DNA of 64,000 nucleotides from Mucilaginibacter sp. SG564 (GTDB taxonomy: Bacteria; Bacteroidota; Bacteroidia; Sphingobacteriales; Sphingobacteriaceae), in NCBI RefSeq assembly GCF_013149275.1, contig NZ_JABGNA010000005.1, forward strand, positions 310,001 to 374,000, given 5' to 3'. Positions 45,130-53,109 of the stretch are shown one piece after another (within the stretch, counting starts at the first letter, position 1; each line of letters opens with the position of its first letter). A program made the translations under genes and the position numbers. The notes under the pieces are model-generated. The model saw only the letters and a program-made list of their open reading frames with translations. It was not told where the DNA came from and did not search any database.

Positions 45130-46110
45130 TTATTGTTTTAATATCCAGGCAAATATCAATGGTGCAACAATGGTTGCATCACTTTCTACAATAAACTTAG
45201 GGGTATGGATATCCAGCTTGCCCCAGGTTATTTTTTCGTTTGGTACCGCGCCCGAGTAAGAGCCGTACGAGGTGGTTGAATCTGATATCTGGCAAAAATA
45301 GCTCCAGAACGGAACGTCATGCATCTCCATATCCTGGTAAAGCATAGGCACAACACATATCGGGAAGTCTCCGGCTATACCACCACCGATCTGGAAAAAT
45401 CCGATTCCTTTGCCCGATGAATTTTTGGTATACCAATCGGCCAGCCAGGCCATATATTCAATACCACTCTTCATGGTTGATGCTTTGATCTCGTTTTTGA
45501 TCACATAAGAAGCAAAGATGTTACCCATGGTGCTGTCTTCCCATCCCGGTACAACAATAGGCAGGTTTTTTTCGGCAGCGGCCAGCATCCAGGAATTTTT
45601 AGGGTCAATTTCATAGTATTGTTCCAGTTCGCCGCTTAATAATATTTTGTACATGTACTCATGCGGAAAATAACGCTCGCCGCTGTTATCAGCATCTTTC
45701 CATATTTTATGGATATGTTTTTGCAAACGACGGAAGGCTTCTTCCTCGGGGATACAAGTATCGGTAACACGGTTATAATGGTTCTCAAGCAGATCCCACT
45801 CTTCCTGCGGACTCAGGTCGCGGTAGTTAGGTACCCTTTTATAATGTGAGTGCGCTACCAGGTTCATGATATCTTCTTCCAGGTTGGCACCAGTGCAGGA
45901 AATAATAGCGATTTTATCCTGACGTATCATTTCGGCCAGCGAAATACCCAGCTCGGCAGTACTCATGGCACCGGCAAGGGTAACCATCATTTTGCCACCT
46001 TCGGCAAGGTGTGTTTCATATCCTTTTGCTGCATCCATTAATGCTGCCGCATTAAAATGCAGATAGTTTTTTTCAATAAACTGCGAAATAGGTCCTCTTG
46101 TGATGCTCAT
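45130..46110 (-). CDS. Deoxyhypusine-synthase-family protein
   Basis: 326 residues. Marks of the DHS family: GAMSTAELGISLAEM, SCTGANLEED for NAD binding, GGGIAGDFPI, and TWGKLDIHT with the lysine that forms the imine intermediate (K298). Eukaryotic and archaeal enzymes move the aminobutyl group of spermidine to eIF5A, which bacteria lack. Bacterial relatives may make homospermidine or modify another protein; the acceptor here is unknown. It has its own -7 element, with family B repeats between it and the divergent outer-membrane gene. Confidence 0.85.
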   Translation of the reverse strand: MSITRGPISQFIEKNYLHFNAAALMDAAKGYETHLAEGGKMMVTLAGAMSTAELGISLAEMIRQDKIAIISCTGANLEEDIMNLVAHSHYKRVPNYRDLSPQEEWDLLENHYNRVTDTCIPEEEAFRRLQKHIHKIWKDADNSGERYFPHEYMYKILLSGELEQYYEIDPKNSWMLAAAEKNLPIVVPGWEDSTMGNIFASYVIKNEIKASTMKSGIEYMAWLADWYTKNSSGKGIGFFQIGGGIAGDFPICVVPMLYQDMEMHDVPFWSYFCQISDSTTSYGSYSGAVPNEKITWGKLDIHTPKFIVESDATIVAPLIFAWILKQ

Positions 46111-46133
46111 AATGTATCAATAAAAATTCGGTG

Positions 46134-46141
46134 CAAAAGTA
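46134..46141 (-). promoter_or_regulatory. -7 element for the DHS-like gene
   Basis: Minus-strand TACTTTTG, 23 bases before the ATG; a TTG (minus) lies 17 bases further upstream in the family B repeat. Confidence 0.5.
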
Positions 46142-46147
46142 GACATT

Positions 46148-46259
46148 TTTCAGATGTGCAAATGTGCAAATTTCAGATGTGCTGATGTTTTATTAATGTG
46201 CAGATATGCAGATGTGCGAATCTGCACATTCGCACATCTGCACATTTGCACATCTGAAA
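46148..46259. repeat. Family B inverted repeat between divergent genes
   Basis: CAGATGTGCAAATGTGCA (46151-46168) and its exact reverse complement (46239-46256) enclose further GATGTGC and GCACATC words, with a central GATGTGCGAAT / ATTCGCACATC pair. The -7 elements of both divergent genes border it, so the DNA structure might affect both promoters. Confidence 0.8.
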
Positions 46260-46262
46260 TCA

Positions 46263-46270
46263 TATATTTG
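46263..46270 (+). promoter_or_regulatory. -7 element for the outer-membrane barrel gene
   Basis: TATATTTG (TAnnTTTG), 13 bases before the ATG. Confidence 0.5.
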
Positions 46271-46283
46271 CGGCACACTATAT

Positions 46284-47417
46284 ATGAAAAAACTTATTAC
46301 CGTTCTATTTATATTGATCTGCGTTCCATCCGCATTTTCGCAAACACATCTCCTGCCCAAATTTATCAGGAAAATGTATTTTGATAAAGACACCACCAAA
46401 AAAAGCAGCTTCGTTATTTTACCTGTACTAAGCTCAGCTCCGGAAACTGGGGTTGAAGCCGGTGGCGCTGGCTTGTATTCTTTTTATACTGATACCGTAA
46501 GTAAAAACACACGAGTATCCAACATTTTTGGATATGCCACTATAACTACCAAAGGGCAAAACAGGCTCAGCCTGAGCACCAGCTACTGGACCCCGCAAAA
46601 CAAATATCATTTCACAGCAGGTATTGGCTATATCAATTTCCCTTTTGATTTTTATGGCATCGGTAATAATACACTCAAAGCCAACACCGATCGTATAGGC
46701 CAGAAACGCCTTAAAGTAAATTTTGCCGCCGAAAAAAAAGTAGCCGAGAATTTTTATGTAGGCCTTGTTGCCGGCGGCGATCATTACAGTTTTAGCGACG
46801 GACAACCCAACAGTATTTTTTATACCGATCCACGCGTGCAGTTCAGAAGTGGTGGTACCAGCGTTTATGTAGGGCCAAGCCTTATTTTCGACAGCCGTAA
46901 CAACAATACTTACACTACCCGTGGCGCATTGATCACCAGCTCACTGCAATTAACTAAAGGCTTATCCGGATTTGATTACAAGGGGGGTTTTTTAAACATT
47001 GAATATAGCCAGTTTTTCTCGTTGAGTAAAAAACTGGTATTAGGTATCGACATTCAGGACCAGAGCCTGATAGGCGGCCAGTCGCCATTTTTTATGATGC
47101 CGAACCTGGGTAACGACGAAATTATGCGCGGCTATTATAACGGTCGTTATCGCGACCGTAATCTTACAGTTGGTCAAACCGAGCTTCGTTACCGCCTTAC
47201 CGAGCGTATTGGCGTAGTAGGCTTTGTAGGCACAGGCGAGGTTTTCAACAAAGATTTTAGCTTTAGCGACCTCAAACCAAATTACGGCGGCGGTCTCCGC
47301 TACTTTTTCGATATAGAAAAAGGCCTGAGCATCCGTGCCGACTACGGCATTGGCCAAAAAATTGCCGGCGAAAAACGCCAAAGCGGCTTTTATGTAGGAT
47401 TAGGACAAGCGTTTTAG
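46284..47417 (+). CDS. BamA/TamA-family outer-membrane beta-barrel protein
   Basis: 377 residues with a signal peptide and alternating beta-strands to the end; the last strand is GFYVGLGQAF. The middle carries the family's GGDEIMRGY-like segment as GNDEIMRGYYNGRYRDR and FRSGGTSVYVGPSLIFDSRNN. It has no POTRA domains, so it is the short surface-antigen (D15) type, and its cargo is unknown. The frame is open upstream to 46206 through repeat sequence; the ATG at 46284 starts the signal peptide and follows a -7 element. Confidence 0.83.
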   Translation: MKKLITVLFILICVPSAFSQTHLLPKFIRKMYFDKDTTKKSSFVILPVLSSAPETGVEAGGAGLYSFYTDTVSKNTRVSNIFGYATITTKGQNRLSLSTSYWTPQNKYHFTAGIGYINFPFDFYGIGNNTLKANTDRIGQKRLKVNFAAEKKVAENFYVGLVAGGDHYSFSDGQPNSIFYTDPRVQFRSGGTSVYVGPSLIFDSRNNNTYTTRGALITSSLQLTKGLSGFDYKGGFLNIEYSQFFSLSKKLVLGIDIQDQSLIGGQSPFFMMPNLGNDEIMRGYYNGRYRDRNLTVGQTELRYRLTERIGVVGFVGTGEVFNKDFSFSDLKPNYGGGLRYFFDIEKGLSIRADYGIGQKIAGEKRQSGFYVGLGQAF

Positions 47418-47668
47418 GATTATGGGACTTTGAGACTATGGGATTTGGGGACTATGGGATTTTTAGGATTATAGGACTTTTGGACTATAGGAAGTAGAGA
47501 TATCTATAACAGGTAATAGAGATTTTTGGGACAAAGAATAAAACGCACGGTTTCAAACCTTACTTTAAAAGCGTAATTCCTTACTCACATAATCCTAAAA
47601 TCCCATAGTCCCAAAGTCCCTAAATCAATGCTCCCATAATCCTAAAATCCCATAATCTCAAAGTCCCA
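47418..47668. repeat. Family C inverted repeat, long copy
   Basis: Left part holds five words of the type GGGACTATGGGATTTGGGG and TTAGGATTATAGGACTTT; right part holds their reverse complements such as AATCCTAAAATCCCATAGTC and CCAAAGTCCC, with a spacer of about 80 bases. It fills the gap between convergent genes. Confidence 0.75.
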
Positions 47669-47671
47669 GAA

Positions 47672-48460
47672 TTAATATCTGATCAAAAAATGCTCCTTCC
47701 CGGCTCTGCCTGATTTGAAGAATACCAGGCCTATCCAAAACAGATCGACCGTTACGGTAACCTGCGGATGCGCTTTGATCTGATCCCAGGCCTCCTTCAT
47801 GCCTTTGCTCCAATAAATATCATCAAATATCAGCAGGGTATCTTCATGCACTTTTGGCAGGCACCATTCAAAATATTTCAAAGTGGCATCTTTCTGATGG
47901 TTGCCATCCACAAACACAAAATCAAGCTGGTCGATTTTGCGGATGACGCCAGGTAGATTGTCATCAAAGTTCCCGGTTATCAGTTCAATCTCTTTAAAGC
48001 CTGCTTGTGCAAATGTTTCTTTGGCTACTCCGGCTGTTTGCGGGCAGCCTTCCATGGTATAAATATGGGCATTTGGCGCACCTTCCTGCAGATAAAGGGT
48101 GGTGATACCCAGGCAGGTACCCAGCTCAATAATATTGCGTGGTTTAAAGCGTGCCGCCAAGCGGTAAAGCAGTTGGGCCAGCTTGGGTTGCTTTAATGCG
48201 TTGGCAGCGATGTCGCCTATTCGCTTCTGTCGGTTATTATTCAAATGCGATCCTGCGCCCAGATCGGTCACGGTGATCACGCGATTGTCAACAAGTAATT
48301 TTTCGCGGATATTTTCGATCTCGTGGTATGTTTTTTGGGCGGTGTGATCGTAAATAACTGAATCAACCAGCTGATAAACAAACGGAGAGTGTAAGCCGTG
48401 CCTGTTTTTTGCCCGGATGCGGTGCCACAGGTAATCCTTAACAAACCTAAAATTTAACAT
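47672..48460 (-). CDS. Class I SAM-dependent O-methyltransferase-like protein
   Basis: 262 residues. Methyltransferase motif I is IIELGTCLGITTLY; the acidic strands are IYTMEGCPQ and FVFVDGNHQKD, and LLIFDDIYWSKGM is the post-motif region. It is close to the Methyltransf_24/O-methyltransferase group. The N-terminal YLWHRIRAKNRHGLHSPFVY is family-specific. Substrate unknown. Confidence 0.82.
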   Translation of the reverse strand: MLNFRFVKDYLWHRIRAKNRHGLHSPFVYQLVDSVIYDHTAQKTYHEIENIREKLLVDNRVITVTDLGAGSHLNNNRQKRIGDIAANALKQPKLAQLLYRLAARFKPRNIIELGTCLGITTLYLQEGAPNAHIYTMEGCPQTAGVAKETFAQAGFKEIELITGNFDDNLPGVIRKIDQLDFVFVDGNHQKDATLKYFEWCLPKVHEDTLLIFDDIYWSKGMKEAWDQIKAHPQVTVTVDLFWIGLVFFKSGRAGKEHFLIRY

Positions 48461-48505
48461 CGCTGTAAAAATAAATAAAGGTTTAGTATTTTAGCATTAC
48501 GGCGT

Positions 48506-49363
48506 ATGATTAATCCAACTGAAGTAAATTCCCTGATCCGCTTACTTGACGATCCTGATAGTGAGATATATGACCATGTACACGATAAGCTGTTATCATA
48601 CGGTGTGGAAGCGATAGCCTATCTTGAAGCTGCTTTTGAGCAGGCTTTTGACGCGGTACAACAGGAGCGTATAGCCAACCTGGTTCATGAAATTCAGTTT
48701 ATCACCCTTAAAAACGACCTGAAACTCTGGCACCAAAGCGGTGCATTTGACCTGTTGCAGGGTATACTTATTATCAACCGCTACCAATACCCTGATCTGG
48801 ATGAGCAAAAGATCATTAACCAGATAGAAGGCATTAAGCGTGATATCTGGATACAGATGATGCATGAAGCCAGCCCTAAAGAGCAGATCAAGTTGATTAA
48901 CCATGTATTTTATAACATATATGGCTTTAGCGGTAATACCTCCAACCATCTCGATCCGCAGAATAGCTACCTGAGCCAGGTATTGGAAAGTAAAAAAGGT
49001 AATCAGATATCACTGGCCATCATTTATTCGATAGTTGCCCAAAAATTGGATATCCCCGTATATGGTGTAAATCTGCCGCAGCATTTTATTTTGGCTTACC
49101 TGGATGAGAGTCAGCAAGGCGAATTTGAAAGCGGTATCCTGTTTTACATCAACGCTTTTAATAAAGGGTTTATATTTGGCCGCCGGGATGTAGATATGTT
49201 TTTGAAACAGCTGAATCTGAAAGCTGATAAGCAGTTTTATGAACCCTGCTCCAATACCGACATCATCCGCAGGGTGATCCGTAACCTGATCAGCGCGTAC
49301 GAGAATTTAGGCTCGGCAGAAAAGGTTGATGAGATGAACGAACTGCTGGCCATATTAGAATAA
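48506..49363 (+). CDS. SirB1-family transglutaminase-like protein
   Basis: 285 residues. The SirB1/transglutaminase-like core is NQISLAIIYSIVAQKLDIPVYGV then NLPQHFILAYLD; upstream is a helical domain (EIYDHVHDKLLSYGVEAIAYLE). The family usually lacks a working Cys-His-Asp set and acts as a non-enzymatic domain; here the conserved HF is present but no catalytic Cys is evident. The GNAT gene starts 22 bases later and may be in the same operon. Confidence 0.8.
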   Translation: MINPTEVNSLIRLLDDPDSEIYDHVHDKLLSYGVEAIAYLEAAFEQAFDAVQQERIANLVHEIQFITLKNDLKLWHQSGAFDLLQGILIINRYQYPDLDEQKIINQIEGIKRDIWIQMMHEASPKEQIKLINHVFYNIYGFSGNTSNHLDPQNSYLSQVLESKKGNQISLAIIYSIVAQKLDIPVYGVNLPQHFILAYLDESQQGEFESGILFYINAFNKGFIFGRRDVDMFLKQLNLKADKQFYEPCSNTDIIRRVIRNLISAYENLGSAEKVDEMNELLAILE

Positions 49364-49385
49364 CCGCTATCCCCTACCCTCATTG

Positions 49386-49934
49386 ATGCATACACCTTTG
49401 GATGATATCATTACACGGCGATTGATACTTCGGCTCATGAGCAATGATGTTGTTGATGCATGCTTAGCTGGTAATTTGCGTAATGCCGGTCGCCTGCTTG
49501 GTGCCAGCATTCCCAACGAATTACTGGAGCATACCAGCGGCTTTGAACATGGCCTGCGTGAGCTAAGTGCAGATCCGGATTACTTTCCATGGTCGGCACG
49601 CGCAGTGATACTACCTGAGGAACAGGTAATGATCGGCATGATCCGTTTTCATAGTCGGCCCGATCCTGAATACTTGCGTGCGTATATACGCGATGCTGTT
49701 GAATTAGGTTATTGGATATTTAAAGGCTACCAGAGGCTTGGTTACGCCACGGAAGCTATCAAAGCCATGATGAACTGGGCAAAAACTGAATTTGGAGCTA
49801 ATAAATTTGTTGCTTCGGTATCGCCGGAAAACAATCCCTCACTTCAATTGGTCAACAGTTTAGGCTTCACAAAAATTGGCGAGGCGATGGATGAAGTGGA
49901 TGGGATAGAGTATATTTTTTTACACGAGGCATAG
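49386..49934 (+). CDS. GNAT-family N-acetyltransferase
   Basis: 182 residues with the GNAT core: RLILRLMSNDVV at the start (RimJ/RimL-like), ELGYWIFKGYQRLGYATEAIK with the acetyl-CoA loop around GYQRLGYATEA, and SVSPENNPSLQLVNSLGF. The target is unknown. A TTG at 49383 is in frame; the ATG at 49386 is preferred. Confidence 0.83.
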   Translation: MHTPLDDIITRRLILRLMSNDVVDACLAGNLRNAGRLLGASIPNELLEHTSGFEHGLRELSADPDYFPWSARAVILPEEQVMIGMIRFHSRPDPEYLRAYIRDAVELGYWIFKGYQRLGYATEAIKAMMNWAKTEFGANKFVASVSPENNPSLQLVNSLGFTKIGEAMDEVDGIEYIFLHEA

Positions 49935-49943
49935 CGTTAAGAT

Positions 49944-50264
49944 TTATCTTTCCAGATCCTTATTTAAAATATCTGTTATAATTCCTGAACCTATAATCCG
50001 GGCTCCTTCCCTAAACTCAAACTGAAGACCTGAATATAATTTCCCGGCAAAAAAAGGCACAGCTATAATTGTAATTTCTGCCAGAACCTTTTCACCCGGA
50101 TATACCAAGTCTCTACCTACAAATATTTGCCGACCAGATGTTTGCATTTCTGCAAACGCAAACTTAAGTTGGGGTCTGTAACCCGAATGAACGGGTGTTA
50201 CTCTTCCACCTTCTTCTGTCGTGAGATATTCTAATTCAGCAATAAAATCGGCTGAACGACTCAT
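49944..50264 (-). CDS. Stand-alone EF-Tu domain III-like protein
   Basis: 106 residues that resemble the third domain of elongation factor Tu and nothing else in the window. Compare EEGGRVTPVHSGYRPQLKF with the EF-Tu stretch EGGRHTPFFNGYRPQF, VYPGEKVLAEITI with its PGD loop, and LQFEFREGARIIGSGIITDIL with the GLRFAIREGGRTVGAGV region. The GTPase domain and domain II are absent. Domain III contacts tRNA and EF-Ts in the real factor, so it might bind tRNA or compete with EF-Tu; this is inference. It follows the esterase gene on the same strand by 16 bases. Confidence 0.68.
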   Translation of the reverse strand: MSRSADFIAELEYLTTEEGGRVTPVHSGYRPQLKFAFAEMQTSGRQIFVGRDLVYPGEKVLAEITIIAVPFFAGKLYSGLQFEFREGARIIGSGIITDILNKDLER

Positions 50265-50280
50265 AAATTTTACCTCAATC

Positions 50281-51192
50281 CTACTTCCCCTTCAAAAACC
50301 CGTTTTGCTCTAGCCAGTTGGCGGCCCAATCAAACCATTTGCCTTTGTTTTTTGGATTATTTAAGCCGATGCCATGCGATCCTGTTTGCTGAAACAGGTG
50401 CATCTCTACCTTTACTTTGTTTTTGAGCAGGGCGTCATACAACAGCAGACTGTTTTGTACCGGCACCACATCATCATCCTGCGAATGCATGATAAAAGTT
50501 GGCGGGGTATTGGAAGTAACCTGTTTTTCGTTGGAGTACAAGTCGATCTGTGCCGCCGATGGTGTTTTACCGATCAGGTTTTCGCGCGAGCCTGTGTGAG
50601 CAAACTCACCAAAGGTAATCACCGGGTAAGCCAGTATCATAAAATCCGGACGTACACTGATGCCACCAGTTTCAATCACCGGTTTATCAAAATGCGTTCC
50701 GGCTGTTGAAGCCAGGTGCCCCCCTGCCGAAAAACCGATAATACCTATTTTGTTTGGATCGATCCCCCACTCGGCAGCGTGCTTGCGTACCATGAGGATA
50801 GCTGTTTGCGCATCCTGCAGGGGGCCGATCGATTTATCCTTCATGATCTCGTCGCTGGGCAAACGGTATTTTAACAGGTAAGCAGTAACACCTATTTTAT
50901 TAAAAGCCTCGGCTATAGCAGAGCCTTCATGAGCAGAGGCCAGGCCAGAATATCCCCCACCCGGACAAACAACAACAGCAGTACCATTTGCAGTACCCTT
51001 GGCCGGCAAATAAGGTGTAATAGTAGGTTGGCTTACATATTTTATCCAATTATTTTCGGTAACCTCTACGTAAGTGGCAGGTGTTGGTTTGGAATTGGGT
51101 ACTCCTTTTGGATATAAGGGGATCGCTTTTTCCTGACTATATGCCGCAGCTGTTGCTATCATTAAAATAAAGACTGATAAAATGGGTTTCAT
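50281..51192 (-). CDS. Exported alpha/beta-hydrolase (esterase)
   Basis: 303 residues with a signal peptide (LSVFILMIATAAAYSQ). The nucleophile elbow is GFSAGG (S155), the oxyanion region is CPGGGYSGL, the acid is in HSQDDDVVPV and the histidine is in GSHGIGL. The family includes carbohydrate esterases of gut and soil Bacteroidota, such as acetyl-xylan esterases. The exact substrate is unknown. Last gene before the small EF-Tu-like gene. Confidence 0.83.
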   Translation of the reverse strand: MKPILSVFILMIATAAAYSQEKAIPLYPKGVPNSKPTPATYVEVTENNWIKYVSQPTITPYLPAKGTANGTAVVVCPGGGYSGLASAHEGSAIAEAFNKIGVTAYLLKYRLPSDEIMKDKSIGPLQDAQTAILMVRKHAAEWGIDPNKIGIIGFSAGGHLASTAGTHFDKPVIETGGISVRPDFMILAYPVITFGEFAHTGSRENLIGKTPSAAQIDLYSNEKQVTSNTPPTFIMHSQDDDVVPVQNSLLLYDALLKNKVKVEMHLFQQTGSHGIGLNNPKNKGKWFDWAANWLEQNGFLKGK

Positions 51193-51236
51193 AAAAAGCT
51201 TATATATGGGCTGGTAAGTTACAATTTCTGTTTAAA

Positions 51237-51272
51237 ACAAAAAACGGCACTATATGATATAGTGCCGTTTTT
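51237..51272 (-). terminator. Bidirectional terminator, mainly for prfB
   Basis: Fourteen-base-pair stem AAAACGGCACTATA / TATAGTGCCGTTTT with a three-base loop, T-rich on both sides. It lies 20 bases after the prfB stop on the minus strand. Confidence 0.88.
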
Positions 51273-51291
51273 TTTATAGCAGATAAACAAT

Positions 51292-52384
51292 TTAACTCTT
51301 TGGTCCGCCAAATTCCATGAGGTAAGCTTTCAGGAAATCGTTCAGATCGCCATCCAGTACGGCGGCGGCGTTGGAGGTTTCATGATCGGTACGCAGGTCT
51401 TTCACCAGTTTATACGGGTGCAATACATAGTTGCGGATCTGTGAGCCCCACTCAATTTTCTTTTTATTGCCTTCAATGGCATTGGTGATCTCCATACGTT
51501 TGCGCATCTCAATTTCATACAATTGCGATTTGAGCAAGCGAATGGCGTTATCCTTATTTTGTAACTGCGATCGCGACTCCTGGTTTTTGATAATGATACC
51601 CGATGGCTTGTGGTATAAACGTACGGCGGTTTCTACCTTATTCACGTTCTGCCCACCGGCACCACCAGAGCGGAAGGTTTCAAACTCGATATCGGCGGGG
51701 TTAATATCGATCTCAATAGTGTCATCAACCAAAGGATAAACATATACCGAGGCAAACGACGTATGGCGCTTGGCATTGGCATCAAATGGCGATACCCGCA
51801 CCAAACGGTGCACACCATTTTCGCCTTTTAAATAGCCATAGGCAAAATCGCCTTCCAATTGCAGGGTAACGGTTTTTACACCGGCCACATCACCAGGCTG
51901 ATAATCCTGCTCGGTAACTTTGTAGCCATTTTTTTCGCCCCACATAATGTACATACGCATGAGCATACCTGCCCAGTCGCAGCTTTCGGTACCACCGGCG
52001 CCGGCTGTAATTTGCAATACGGCGTTAAACTGGTCTTCCTCGGCCGAAAGCATGTTTTTAAATTCCAGCTCCTCAACTACCTTGATGGCGGTGTTGTACT
52101 GCTCCTGCATTTCTGCTTCGGTAGCATCACCGCCCTGGTAAAATTCAAAAAGCACGCCGGTATCATCAATTACTGAGGATACTTTCTGAAACTCATCTGT
52201 CCATACCTTTTTGGTTTTGATGGATGCCAGCACTTTTTCAGCTTCTTTGGGGTGATCCCAAAAATGAGGGCCAACAGTTATTTCCTGTTCTGTTTTTAAT
52301 TGGTCAAGCTTCTTGTCGATGTCAAAGATGCCTCCTCAGGGAAACTAATCTATCCCTTAAATCCTGAATCTGTTCTTTAGTCAT
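51292..52384 (-). CDS. prfB: Peptide chain release factor 2, with programmed +1 frameshift
   Basis: RF2 of 363 residues read across a frameshift. The first frame starts at ATG 52384 ([20 protein letters not shown]) and stops at TGA 52324-52322. A +1 slip at CTT there gives [10 protein letters not shown] and continues in the open frame to 51292. The site reads AGGAGG-CAT-CTT-TGA-C: Shine-Dalgarno-like hexamer, three bases, slip codon, stop, C, exactly the E. coli design. SPF anticodon motif in VSPFDAN and GGQ in [10 protein letters not shown] confirm RF2. The low RF2 level would raise frameshifting and restore itself. The terminator is at 51237-51272. Confidence 0.95.
52322..52336 (-). promoter_or_regulatory. 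RF2 programmed frameshift site
   Basis: Minus strand AGGAGGCATCTTTGA. The SD-like hexamer precedes the CTT slip codon by three bases, and the in-frame TGA is read by RF2 itself. Confidence 0.92.
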
Positions 52385-52388
52385 GCGG

Positions 52389-52396
52389 CAAATATA
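52389..52396 (-). promoter_or_regulatory. -7 element for prfB
   Basis: Minus-strand TATATTTG, four bases before the first prfB ATG, so the transcript may be nearly leaderless. Confidence 0.5.
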
Positions 52397-52429
52397 GGTA
52401 ATTTGCTCATCGGCATAAATAAAAAAGTA

Positions 52430-52809
52430 GACTCACCCCGACATCGCTGCGCTCGTGACCCCTACACTGCGCAAGCAGGTAAAAAAGATTTGTCATGCTG
52501 AACGGAGTGAAGCATCTATTATTGAACTTTTCAATTGTAGAATAGATCCTTCGTTCCTCAGGATGACAAAAAATAAGAGAAAGATTGCCCCCCGGTGCAG
52601 TCGCTCGGCTCCAGCCGAGTGACCATTATAACCCGGCCTCCGGCCAATGTAAAAAGCACAGCTACATTTAACTCGCAGGTCAGAGGCCTGCAAATAGTCG
52701 TCACTCGGCGGGAGCCGAGCGACTGCAAATGTTTTTTATTTTTTCCCCTACCCTCTTTGCGGCAAAGCCGGAGAGAGGGTGGCCCAGCGAAGCGCAGACG
52801 GGGTGAGTC
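52430..52809. mobile_element. 380-base nested inverted-repeat element, no coding sequence
   Basis: Outer ends are GACTCACCCCG (52430-52440) and CGGGGTGAGTC (52799-52809), exact inverted copies, each followed inward by a GC-rich segment with GCGCT or CGCAG. Inside are a family K repeat (52491-52567), and a pair of 27-base inverted arms at 52597-52623 and 52700-52726 that match at 26 of 27 positions. Between those arms is CCCGGCCTCCGGCC, and after them an ACCCTCT / AGAGGGT hairpin. There is no transposase. It looks like a MITE or other non-autonomous element, or a complex structured repeat. Confidence 0.55.
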
Positions 52810-53060
52810 GGTTATACGAATGCTAAGCTTTAAAAGCCATTCTAACCTTGGACTATTTACACTCAATAGGAGCGTAATTTTGTCAAAAAGTGGGTTTACA
52901 TGGTTTACACTTTTTAGGGTTAAATTCAATTTAATTAATTGATATACAGAATTTTATTTAAATTCACCTCCCAAAAATGTAAACCATAATTTTGTCCATG
53001 TTACCATTACATAACTTACAGCAGGCATCGGTTAAAGTAAATTCCCAGCGTTGGCACTAA
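52810..53060. repeat. Gene-free stretch with a family I repeat
   Basis: It holds the 30-base family I copy at 52885-52914, identical to 24746-24775, and an inverted ATGTAAACC at 52977-52985. The rest is AT-rich; no gene is seen. Confidence 0.65.
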
Positions 53061-53088
53061 CAAAAAAGGCCCGCGAAATCGCGGGCCT
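53061..53088 (-). terminator. Terminator of the orphan helical gene
   Basis: Stem AGGCCCGCGA / TCGCGGGCCT with a tight loop; the minus strand then reads TTTTTTG. Located 22 bases after that gene's stop. Confidence 0.88.
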
Positions 53089-53109
53089 AACTATGTCAGT
53101 TATATTTTG

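Noticed and set aside
46154..46399. Short Cys-rich open frames on both strands
   Set aside because: They are translations of family B repeat words (CADVRICTFAH and the like) and have no support.
52322..52324. prfB stop codon as an assembly error or pseudogene mark
   Set aside because: The AGGAGG-NNN-CTT-TGA-C layout is the known RF2 autoregulatory frameshift, and the downstream frame is intact.
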